NCBI GenBank assembly: GCA_016806645.1
Contig: JACSYO010002006.1
Location: 199,501 to 263,500, forward strand
DNA length: 64,000 nt
Origin: Ophiodon elongatus
Lineage: Eukaryota > Chordata > Actinopteri > Perciformes > Hexagrammidae
Reading direction: 5' to 3'
Notes under the pieces: model-generated
What the model saw: only the letters and a program-made list of their open reading frames with translations
Told to the model about the DNA's origin: nothing
Databases searched by the model: none
Shown here: positions 1-9,087 of the stretch, in pieces
Numbering within the stretch: the stretch's first letter is position 1
Layout: each line of letters opens with the position of its first letter
Position numbers and translations under genes: made by a program

Positions 1-511
1 ACTCCAATACATTTACTTGACTTTTATAGGATACTAGTGACTTTTTACATAAAGAAATACGAAATAGCGCTTTACTTCTAATCTCCCCAATAGACAAACT
101 ACAACATTAAAATTATTTTACCTTTGTGATAAAAACAGAACAATATTATACGAACACAACACTGTGAACGGAGCCGTTCTGCATAATGACGAGGAGATAA
201 TTAAATTTAGCTGATAATACTTCTGTACTTTTATTGAACTAACATTTTGTATTTATGACGTTTACTTTTTTTGGTGTGTTTTTAGTGGTATTTCTACTTT
301 TTTTTTGTAGTTCCAAGAACTCCAACAGAGTGATACATCTTCTCTCTTAAAACGATCAGCTGATCCCATCATGTCAACTTTGGGAGTGGCAGCATTCTGC
401 CAGTTGAACTTTAAATTATCCTTTCGATAGCTTCGAATCAGAGCCTTTGGTATTTGGATCGAGGAGCTCATAAAAAAATAAGGTGTGTCATATTGTGTAA
501 ACATGCTGCTG

Positions 512-514
<3 letters not shown>

Positions 515-563
<49 letters not shown>
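515..563 (+). repeat. (TG)n microsatellite
   Basis: Uninterrupted TG repeat, then a short TA run. Confidence 0.95.
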
Positions 564-569
<6 letters not shown>

Positions 570-1335
570 ATATACTTTACCATTTATTCTGAGAAAAACA
601 GTTATTTTGCAATTAATTAAGTTCTAGATTAGCTCATTTTCAGGTTGAGTCAGACTCAATATCAATATCAAATATCTTTGTTCTGGCCTGTTTACACATC
701 TATGCAACATGGACAACAGTTATGTAACGATAATAAAAAAAGGCTAGACTATTTAGAATAATATAACATTACGATCAGTAATAACAATAACGATTAGTTG
801 CAGCTAGATGTATTATGGGACCAAGAACAGTTTCAGTGCTCATTGACAACTGAATATTGTTTTTAAGAAAGACTTAAAACCCTGTGACCCTCTTCTTTAA
901 CAAAGCAGTTCGTACAGGCCATTCTTTTTACTCCACTACATTCACCTGACAGCTCCAGTTGTTCACTTCAAGGGTTCACATTAAAATACACAAAGGCCTA
1001 AAATATAAAAATATGATGCAGTGATCAGTAATACCACAACAACACAACATCATATTGCAAGTAAAAGCCCTGCTTTTGAAAAGTAAAAAAAAAAAAAAAA
1101 CATTAACAAAATGTACTTTAAAGTATCAAAAGAGCTCATTATCCACTGTCATTGTTATATAACTATATTTTTGGATAATAATTGCTAATGTATTAATAGG
1201 TCTTTAATGTTGTAGTTGGTCGAGGTATTTACTTACTTGATATACTGTTGGGCAGCTTATTCCAATAATGCATCATCTTCTAGAAGACGGTCACATGTTC
1301 TGTGTGTAAAATGTGCAATATTTCTCTCTAAAATG

Positions 1336-1749
1336 CAGTGGTGGAGGAAGTATTCAGATCATTTACTTAAGTAAAAATACACACACCACGCTGTAAAAAG
1401 ATATACACTCCTGCATTGAAAATGTTCACCATTGATAGATTGAAAATAGTGAAAAATTGCAGTGACAATTGGCCAAAGCCACATCTTCACAGACTGAAAC
1501 CAGTAGTACAAATTAAATTAAATTAAATTAAATGATTAGAATAATTTAAATGAAAAGCAGCAAACCCTCACATTTCATAGGTTCTCCGATGGTTTTGTGT
1601 GCAAATATCTTAATTTGTTAGGTAACTTAAGCTGTGAGATAATAGATAATAGAAGTATAAAAGAAAAATAAAGGACTCAAGTAGCCTGTAGTACAAGATC
1701 CAGTCCTTTGGGCAGTGACGTTAGTAGACTGAATGTACTTCCATCACTG
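1336..1749 (+). mobile_element. MITE-like element with terminal inverted repeats
   Basis: It begins CAGTGGTGGAGGAAGTA and ends TACTTCCATCACTG, imperfect inverted repeats, with the internal text tttacttaagtaaaaatac. I recognise this as a common spiny-rayed fish repeat. Partial relatives are at ~45290-45431 and ~15330-15400. Confidence 0.6.
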
Positions 1750-1966
1750 TGAAGCTTCAGGACACATGATGATCTGGACCACTCTCGCTTTAGATATCGG
1801 AGCACTCTTATATTTAATTAAAAGTAAGAAACATTAATAAATCCCCACGGGTCTTTAATCTTTTCCTGGTTTTCTTCAGCTCAGACTGGACTTGTTTGTC
1901 CTGTTCAGTCTTCCTGCGGTCTGACGCGGAGGACTGACAGCAGTAAGACTCTCCGCGTCCTCAGAT

Positions 1967-2280
1967 ACTAACACCACCTACACCACCCGCAGTCCCGCGG
2001 CATGGAGCCGCGCGGCGGGTAGCCGCGAGGAGCCGTGCCGAGAACGGGTAAAGCTACTCACCGTCATGTTTCTCCGCGGTTTAAGTCTCCGCTTCCAAAC
2101 TGTCAAACTTGTCCAAACTTTTTCTGAAAACACACCAACATTCCTGCTTCCGCTTCCTGAAACCTGCGGGAGGAGAGGGGGCGTGTCCTTGACGGTTGGC
2201 GGACGGCAAACAGCGACACCTGGCGGACCGACTCGGTGCACACAGGACGGTCATGACACGCGGAGGGAGGGGGGGTAAAA
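1967..2280 (-). promoter_or_regulatory. GC/CpG-rich promoter-like segment with candidate minus-strand first exon
   Basis: This is a locally CpG-rich block in AT-rich surroundings. On the minus strand it reads AGAAACATGACG followed by the donor gtgagtagc: the exon ends at 2062 and the ATG is at 2067-2065. That fits a first exon whose second or third codon is split from the rest by an intron running left, off the window. In tetrapods the divergent neighbour upstream of NEUROD1 is ITPRID2 (SSFA2), so that is the leading candidate by synteny alone. No further exons of it are visible in 1-2060. Confidence 0.4.
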
Positions 2281-2506
2281 TACTTCATCGCAAGTTAAAG
2301 ACAGTTAAAAGTTGAAAAAAGTAAATACTACTGTAATTGTTGTAAACTGTTGCTGTTGTTGTATTATGTGTGAGTTGCTGCAGCAGAAACAGTGACATCA
2401 CACAATGATGGGAAATAATAATATCATTAAGTAATAATTAGTACATTTACTAAACTAATGTAATGGTTTGAGGGGGATAGAGGGATAGATAGATAAATGT
2501 ATCATC

Positions 2507-2538
2507 CAAAAAGAAAGAAAGAAAGAAAGAAAGAAAGA
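2507..2538 (+). repeat. (GAAA)n microsatellite
   Basis: About eight GAAA units. Confidence 0.9.
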
Positions 2539-3725
2539 CAGAAATTGTGACCTGAGCTTTTATCTGCAGTACCTCCCTCTAACCACCGGATGGAGCCAAA
2601 CACCATTAAATAGATGAACATCCTCTAATGAGACGCTGCTGCCGACGCATCCGTGATGATCCAATAGCTGCCAAACACATTGATCCAAAACGTAGGTTTA
2701 GTTATCTGAATGTAAACCACAGAAACATTTACTTTCACTATTAAAGGTAAATCCAGAAAGTTAAACTAGATATCATGGATTGATACCGAACTTACTTTTA
2801 AATCACACACAAATCACACCGGAAAGAAAGTTCATGTGTGTATTAATGTTCTGTATCATTTCACTCAAATTATTTTACTAGTACCGGATAACACTGATTT
2901 TGTTTATTTAAATGCCAATCGTCTTCCTCCCAGTGTCAAATACTACTGGCTCTGCAGATTTATATCAAGTTTATCTTTTCTTCAGTGGTATATTATTTTT
3001 GAATGCATTTTAATTATCCTCATTGCTTAAAAAAATTATTTGTCCCTTGTTATTATTAGCTCTGTCTGGACATAATTGTGATCTTCATATATATTTATGT
3101 TGTATTCTACTACCTTAAAACTACTTTCTTGTGTACTTAGCTTGCTTCTATGCAGTTTGATCCTCCTTCTTGTCAGGGTGTCTGTCCTGCGGTCTTGTTT
3201 GTTTTTGTTATAAGTTTATTGTTTTATTTGTTCTGATGTTGTTGTTTTTATCTTTATGTTTTCAGCTTGTTCGTGTGCGTGTTTGTTTTGGGTCCCCCTC
3301 CCCCCAATTAAACATTAGTACATAAACATTTAATACATGGTTTATAACACACTATAATATCATTGTAAGCACATATAGATGTTTAATAATATATATGCCA
3401 AGAAATATAACTCATCTTGTGGGCACCCAGGCTGCTGTATAAACACATGATGAATAACAATATAGTAAAATACAGTTGTTATAATATATAATATGTCTTT
3501 ATAGGAGAATTTACTAAACATTAAAAAACACTTCATGTATATCTGCTTATAACTACACTATTGTGTGTTATAAACCATTTATTGAATGTGTATATACTGT
3601 TTATGGATGCTAGATAGGATATTAAAATAAAATGTTATCTAAAAAATTACCTATTAAATGATTGAAAGTTTGAAAGTTAATCATAATATAAGACACTGTA
3701 TTCTGTCTGAGACGTACTACCGTAT

Positions 3726-3727
<2 letters not shown>

Positions 3728-3783
<56 letters not shown>
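3728..3783 (+). repeat. (TG)n microsatellite
   Basis: Perfect TG tract; a CA stretch on the same strand follows at ~3838-3862. Confidence 0.95.
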
Positions 3784-3784
<1 letters not shown>

Positions 3785-4818
3785 GAGTTTTCATTGGCTG
3801 CTTCGTTCTATTTATGAATAGGTTAATTTGACCTTCTCCACACACACACACACGCACACACACCACCTGCAGGATGGAATAATAGTTCTTATTCAACAGC
3901 GAGTTGCTCTGTTTGTTCACTTTGTTTAGAGTAATTTCTCTCCCTTGAATTATTGTCGCCTCACTGCTGTTTAATCAAAAGTCCAAACTCTTCTTCATTT
4001 TTGTTTCTTTCTCCTGATAAATGTCTGAAAAATGATAAATGTTTCTCTGGATGTCTTAATCCATTGAAACTGTACATGTAAATATATTCAAAGCCACTTA
4101 CAGCTTTGTTTTGACTGGAAACCATCAAATCAAACTGTAAAATCAGTAAGTTCTGTTGGAGCCATTTATTTGATGTTAGTATTTAGTTATTTTATTCACA
4201 AGTAGTATTGTTTAATTATTTTAGATGTTTGCTCATTTAGTTTAGATTTTTGGATATATTAGGATAGCTTTTGCTTTTGATAGTTTTTTGTTTAGTTTAT
4301 TTGTTGTTGTTGACTAGGTATACTTAGTTTTTTGGTTTGTTCATTTGTTTATGAATTGGGTAACACTGGGCACCTGGGGTTATGTATAGGAGTAGGCAGG
4401 TACAGGACCAGCATGCACCTGGGTAGTCCTATGGTATTTTACCAGAGCAGGAGTTCCTTTGTTCTTTTGTTTGTTTGCTTGTTTTGTTTCGTTAAATAAA
4501 TTATGAGAAAGACAGAATCCTGTACGGACAATTCATTCTCTTGCCTGCGTAAACCACAATCCCACGGTGCGTCATTGGCCCTTTGATTTATGTTTGTTTT
4601 GGATTTATCGGACAAATGGCCACTACAAGTTCATTCTCGACATTATAAAGTCGGTCTTCTTATAAGTGATATAGAAAAAAGTTAAAATCATTCCATGTGC
4701 ATGAGCAGCACCGAGTTATATATTCATTAATCCTGAAGGGAGCGGTGGATTGATTTTGTGTTAACCATTATCTTTCAGAGGATCCACGCTGATGGGACAG
4801 ACACACCGGTCCTCTGAA

Positions 4819-4831
4819 GTTGCCTGGTAAC
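4819..4831 (+). promoter_or_regulatory. X-box (RFX-type) motif 1
   Basis: GTTGCCTGGTAAC fits GTNRCC-N-RGYAAC, the imperfect inverted repeat bound by RFX factors. Confidence 0.5.
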
Positions 4832-4851
4832 TTCCTAGCAACCAGTTTAGC

Positions 4852-4865
4852 GTCACCATGGCAAC
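4852..4865 (+). promoter_or_regulatory. X-box (RFX-type) motif 2
   Basis: GTCACCATGGCAAC is a full match to GTNRCC-NN-RGYAAC, 20 bp after motif 1, and it overlaps the ATG of the short ORF. Paired X-boxes are typical of ciliary promoters; RFX3/RFX6 also act in endocrine cells where neurod1 is used. Confidence 0.55.
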
Positions 4866-5056
4866 CTCTTCACTGGAGAACAGCCTGGTCCAAAGTCCGC
4901 TGCTTCTTTTCGATTGGTCAGAGCGACTAAACGCAACCAGACTGACTCAGTGGATGCGGACTGATGGGGTAAGCCCCTCCTTCTGCCTCAATAAGCCACA
5001 CCTACTGGTTTCCTCCACCATCTGCTGACTTTCTTTTTAACATTCAGTCGATGTAG
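4858..5056 (+). CDS. short spliced ORF of unknown identity (candidate first exon of an unrecognised gene)
   Basis: ATG at 4858 lies in a strong Kozak context (gtcaccATGG). It opens 37 codons (MATSSLENSLVQSPLLLFDW... ending QWMRTDG) and runs to the donor GGG|gtaagc at 4969. A 79-nt intron with a pyrimidine-rich acceptor (tttttaacattcag) would join exon 2 at 5048, giving Ser-Met-stop (TAG 5054-5056), 39 aa in all. I do not recognise the protein. It may instead splice to a more distant exon, be a relic, or be chance sequence around regulatory motifs. A dispersed repeat begins at ~5085. Two X-box motifs overlap or precede the ATG. Confidence 0.3.
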
Positions 5057-5084
5057 CCAACACACTACAAGTTAACTTTTAAAT

Positions 5085-5345
5085 CATAGACTGTATATAA
5101 GAAGTGGACGTAGTCATCAGGACATCGGGACGTCACACATTGGTTCGTGGACTTCTGTTTTGAAGCCTTGAGTTTGGCGATTTCGCCGTTGCCATTTTGG
5201 AATTCGACAGTCGCCATGTTGTTTTTTTTTGCAACAAATGAACAGAAGTTACCATATTTGGAATGTGGAGGAGTGACGTAGTGACGCCGGATACAGCTCT
5301 GGTAGCGGCAACGACCTGTCAATCACAAGGTAGCCCCGCCCTAAA
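5085..5345 (+). repeat. dispersed repeat, 'atagactgtatataagaagtgga' family
   Basis: It begins atagactgtatataagaagt and includes ccatatttggaatgtggagg. A second copy at 47970-48350 shares both blocks and the order between them. Confidence 0.65.
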
Positions 5346-6615
5346 GCATACCCTGCTTTATGGTCTGTTTGACTCTAAATGGACCATAATTTACTAAATG
5401 AACATCATGCTGTATTGAAGAAGACTTGAAGCTGTTCAACCACCCAACTAACTTCTACTGGCGTCTTAGCTAGCAGTTCTGCAAGGCTGTACGTTGCGCT
5501 GCTTTGAGCTAAATGCTAATATCGGCATGCCAACAATCTCAAAATGACTGTGCTAACGTGCTGATGTTCAGCAGGTCTTATGTTTACCCCATTAGTCTAG
5601 TCTGTTGTCATGCTAACATATGCTATTTAGCACTAAACAGTACAGCTGGGTCTGATAAGAATGTTATTAGTTGTCATTATTTTCAAGTATTAATTTGTCA
5701 TACACCAAATTATGAAACGTCCCTCTCTGACACGTTTAGGGAACACCAAAGTTGTTAGAATTCATCCTGAGGGGAACATAAATGCTTGTACCAAATTTAG
5801 CGTCAATCCAGCCATTATTGCGGGGACATTTCACACAAAACTTTACGATTGCACTGGAATGGATTCAAACTTTGACCTTACGGAGATCATCAAAAATATT
5901 ACTATTAATCTTGAGGGGAACATGAATGTCTGAAACAAATTCATTGTAAGCTCATCCAATAGTAATCAATACATTTCATACAAAAGAAACTAAAATATCA
6001 ACCTGCTGGTGGGACAAAGGACATGTCATGGGATCACCAAGATCACAAGGGTTCATCCTCTGGGGAACATCTCATGAAAATCTATCCAGTATATAGTTGT
6101 TGAGATATTTTAGTCTGGTGATGGACCAACACTCACCTTCAGAGCCTCTCCACTGGTGGGGCTAAAGCCCTATATCAACCCATAGACTTTCACAGGTGGG
6201 GCTCAGTATCAGGCGGTGACAGAACTGGTTGAGGTTAGAGGTGAGGTTGAGTGCAGGTAAAAGGTGGGAGGAACCATATATTGAAAGGGAGACTGACTTT
6301 GAAACAACACCTGAACCTGCACCAGACAGTTAGCACAAACTATCATTTGGACCCCATCTCCACCTGGTAATCTGTAATCTTCATATTTCATCTGGATCAC
6401 GAAGAACTCACATCGATGCAGGTGTATATATGCACCCAGAATGCATTGCAATCAGAATGCTACAGGATTAATCAGACCACATCTGAGGAGAGATATTTTC
6501 ATACATTCAACAACAATTATGATGAACCTTTACAGACTATCATATAATCATCACACAATCTTCCATGATGTGCATAATGTTCGTGCGTGAGCGCATGCGT
6601 GGCTGTACGTGGCGA

Positions 6616-6621
6616 CAGATG
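6616..6621 (+). promoter_or_regulatory. E-box CAGATG in neurod1 upstream promoter
   Basis: CAGATGG is a NeuroD/Neurogenin-type E-box about 350 bp upstream of the TATA box, on the other side of a long GA tract. Confidence 0.4.
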
Positions 6622-6639
6622 GTCAACTTTTCCTCACAA

Positions 6640-6746
6640 AGAGAGAGAGAGGGGGAGAGAGAGAGAGAGAAGGGGGAGAAAGAGAGAGAGAGGGGGGAAG
6701 AGAGAGAGAGAGAGGGGGGAAGAGAGAGAGAGAGAGAGAGAGAGAC
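6640..6746 (+). repeat. (GA)n/GGGGGA polypurine tract upstream of neurod1
   Basis: About 105 bp of almost pure purine with short G runs, between two E-boxes of the neurod1 promoter. Confidence 0.9.
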
Positions 6747-6810
6747 ACTCTTGGCTCATACAAATGGATTCGTCACGTGATCCCCGGGGCCGTTTTAATG
6801 ACGTTCGTAC

Positions 6811-6816
6811 CATATG
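6811..6816 (+). promoter_or_regulatory. E-box CATATG in neurod1 proximal promoter
   Basis: CATATGG sits about 155 bp upstream of the TATA box. Vertebrate NEUROD1 promoters carry proximal E-boxes used by Neurogenins and for autoregulation. The assignment is by position and sequence only. Confidence 0.5.
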
Positions 6817-6860
6817 GCGCGTGCCGGGAGGGTGTGGCCTAGATATGCTAATTGCTTGAT

Positions 6861-6909
6861 TGTGTGTGCGTGTGTGTGAGTGTGCGCGTACGTGTGTGAG
6901 TGTGCGCGT

Positions 6910-6960
<51 letters not shown>
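6861..6960 (+). repeat. (TG)n tract abutting the neurod1 TATA box
   Basis: Alternating TG with interspersed CG and gcgcgtacg motifs ends 9 bp before TATAAA. Confidence 0.95.
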
Positions 6961-6961
<1 letters not shown>

Positions 6962-6968
6962 TGCTGAG

Positions 6969-6974
6969 TATAAA
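6969..6974 (+). promoter_or_regulatory. neurod1 TATA box
   Basis: TATAAA lies at the end of a long TG tract and ~30 bp upstream of the inferred start of the 5' UTR exon, whose donor at 7097 is strong. Confidence 0.65.
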
Positions 6975-6999
6975 TGCAGCATCCTCCCACACACACCTC

Positions 7000-7096
7000 A
7001 GAAAGCTCAGAGCAGTTCACGCACAGTCACGCCCGGACACGCACACAGAGCGCGCGGGATGCGTGCAATCTGACGAACAGCGGCTTGCTACAACAG
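7000..7096 (+). other. neurod1: neurod1 5' UTR exon 1 (TSS approximate)
   Basis: A TATA box at 6969 predicts transcription start near 7000. The exon ends at 7096 in CAACAG followed by the donor gtaagg. The matching acceptor is at 8833 (...ctcaaacag), 12 nt before the start codon. A four-codon upstream ORF lies at 7059-7073. The layout (noncoding exon 1, then coding) is that of vertebrate NEUROD1. Confidence 0.7.
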
Positions 7097-8833
7097 GTAA
7101 GGTTTTCTTCTTTTGAAGATCAGCAACTAATATCTGATTGATAAATTCCTCCTCTGATTGTGATCTGTGTAATCTAACCTTGAGGATGATAGTTATGATT
7201 AATTATGTATAGGCTCCCAAATTAATGATCCAAATTAATGCGATTTTAGATCAGAGGATCATTAACACTGATTCAGTAATTCAATAATTCCTCTCATCCG
7301 TATGAAAACAATTTAGCCTAAATAAACGAAGATTATTCCTTTTTTAAAAGTCTGATTTGTTTTTGATTGCTTTTAAAAAAAAAAGTATTTCAATGTTAAT
7401 AGCCTTTTTTTAAGCTCCTATAAATATAGTTTTGTTCCCCTCAACTGTTTATTCAACTCATTAATTTAGAAAAATAAAACCCGCTTTTTTTTTTGTTGGT
7501 CTTTTATTCAGTTATTTGTTGTTATTTGTGCTTGTCCCTTCTGTCCGCTCACACCTGTCTCACCTCCACCTGTCTGTCAGTCTCTTGAACAAACGGGACC
7601 AATAAGCAGAAAGCGTATAACACTCATTATCATAATAATAACAATTATTATTCAACAGATTACTGCAGTCTTCTACTTTTAATGAGCGGAGAATCGTTGC
7701 GTTTTAAGACGTCCGTAAATCATCCGCTCCTCAGTGAAAAAAACACGGTTTTCTTTAACGGACTTCTTTTTGACGTCTGTGAAACTGAAAATTCAATCTA
7801 TTCATTTCACTGACCAAAGCTGCAGATTTGAACATTGTATCAACAACTAAACTGAAGGCTGTTTTACTTTATATTTAATTAGGCCAAATCTAAAACTAAA
7901 GCTCGTATGTTTTGGGATAAATATTGTTAAGCCGTCTGCATCAAATGTGTGACTTTGGTATAAATTAAATACAAGTGACTAAACTCTGCGGGGAATCATT
8001 TTTTATTGCTAAGCGTTGGCCAGTTTTCTCCGTCTTCTATATTTCGCCTCACGGCCTCCGTTTATTTCTCCGTAACCGTGATGTTTAACGTCGCATAAAG
8101 TCGCATAAATTAAGAGTCAAACTCACCTATATTTCTTTTATTTTACATTCCGTTTTGAATTAAACTGATAACTTTCAGCATAAAAAAAAACTGTAAAAAA
8201 AAGAACTTATTATACATAATACATACGTATTTTACAAGTAATGAATCAGCTCAATTAAATCTTTCTGTCGATTTTATTCTAAAGCAAATAAAAGTAGAAC
8301 ATCATTCCTCCATGTATTCTGTTCAAGACACAGAAATTAAACAAATATTCTGAGTCAGATCCCTTGGGAATAAATCTTTTCATCATTAAATAAACACATA
8401 AATGTATATGGTTTATCTGGTAAATCATGATATTGTAAAGTTAAATCTAAACAAAACTTTATTCCAAAGAAGCAAAAATGAGTTTGGAGCAAAAAAAAAT
8501 GTTTTTAATTTAATTTAAAAAAAATAATGTTCCATAAAACTGTCTTGTAGGATGTGTTATAAAAAAGATCATATAAAAAATAAATGCTACCTGTTCATCA
8601 AATTATGAAAAACTAGCAAATGAGGGGGTCATTAATAATTGTATTACAACATTTATTAAAACCTTAATAACAGCGGTGATAACATGTATAATATAACCAG
8701 GCCTCTAATGAGCAGTTTAATTATTTCCTTTTAATAATCTTTCTTCTACAGAGATTAAGGAGATCAATCATTATGAGCTTTTGAATTGTTTTCTAATGAA
8801 CATATCTATTCTGTTTTCTTTTCTCTCAAACAG
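7097..8833 (+). other. neurod1: neurod1 intron 1 (within the 5' UTR)
   Basis: Donor gtaagg at 7097, acceptor cag at 8833. AT-rich and free of microsatellites and recognised repeats, unlike all nearby DNA; it may hold conserved regulatory sequence. Confidence 0.6.
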
Positions 8834-9087
8834 AGAATCAGCATCATGACCAGGTCTGTGCAGGAGGAGCAGGAGTCCGTGGAGTCGGAGGAGCAGCAGG
8901 AGCTTCACAGCCCTATGGAAGGAGAAGGAGAAGGAGGAGGCGAAGAAGAGGAGGTGGACAGCTCCCACCAACTCGAGGAGGACGAGGAGGAGGACGATGA
9001 GGAGGAAGAGGAGGACGAGGACGGCGAGAACAAACCCAAGAGGCGAGGGCCGAAGAAGAAGAAGATGACGAAGGCTCGTGTTCAGAG
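8834..9087 (+). CDS. neurod1: neurod1 exon 2 (5' UTR remainder plus codons 1-80 and two bases of 81)
   Basis: Coding starts at 8846 (MTRSVQEEQESVESEEQQEL...). The exon encodes the acidic region and NLS and ends MTKARVQ plus AG, donor gtgaag, phase 2. Base use is strongly GAG/GAA rich. Confidence 0.92.

Larger units (their letters stand above)
1..1900. other. left-edge noncoding sequence
   Basis: AT-rich sequence with a TG microsatellite (515-563), a MITE-like element (1336-1749) and a related fragment at ~925-1120. An 80-codon minus-strand frame at 262-504 resembles nothing I know and has no splice context. No gene called. Confidence 0.5.
2290..4780. other. intergenic, no gene seen
   Basis: AT-rich with GAAA and TG repeats. 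T-rich stretch at 3040-3290. Nothing else supportable. Confidence 0.5.

Noticed and set aside
262..504. 80-codon minus-strand frame near the left edge
   Set aside because: Not recognisable and no supporting signals; compared with a vaguely similar stretch at ~21300 but the shared word (gtgatacatcttctc) is too short to claim a family.
8786..8845. In-frame ATG upstream of the neurod1 start
   Set aside because: It lies before the acceptor at 8833, inside the 5' UTR intron, so it is not in the mature mRNA.
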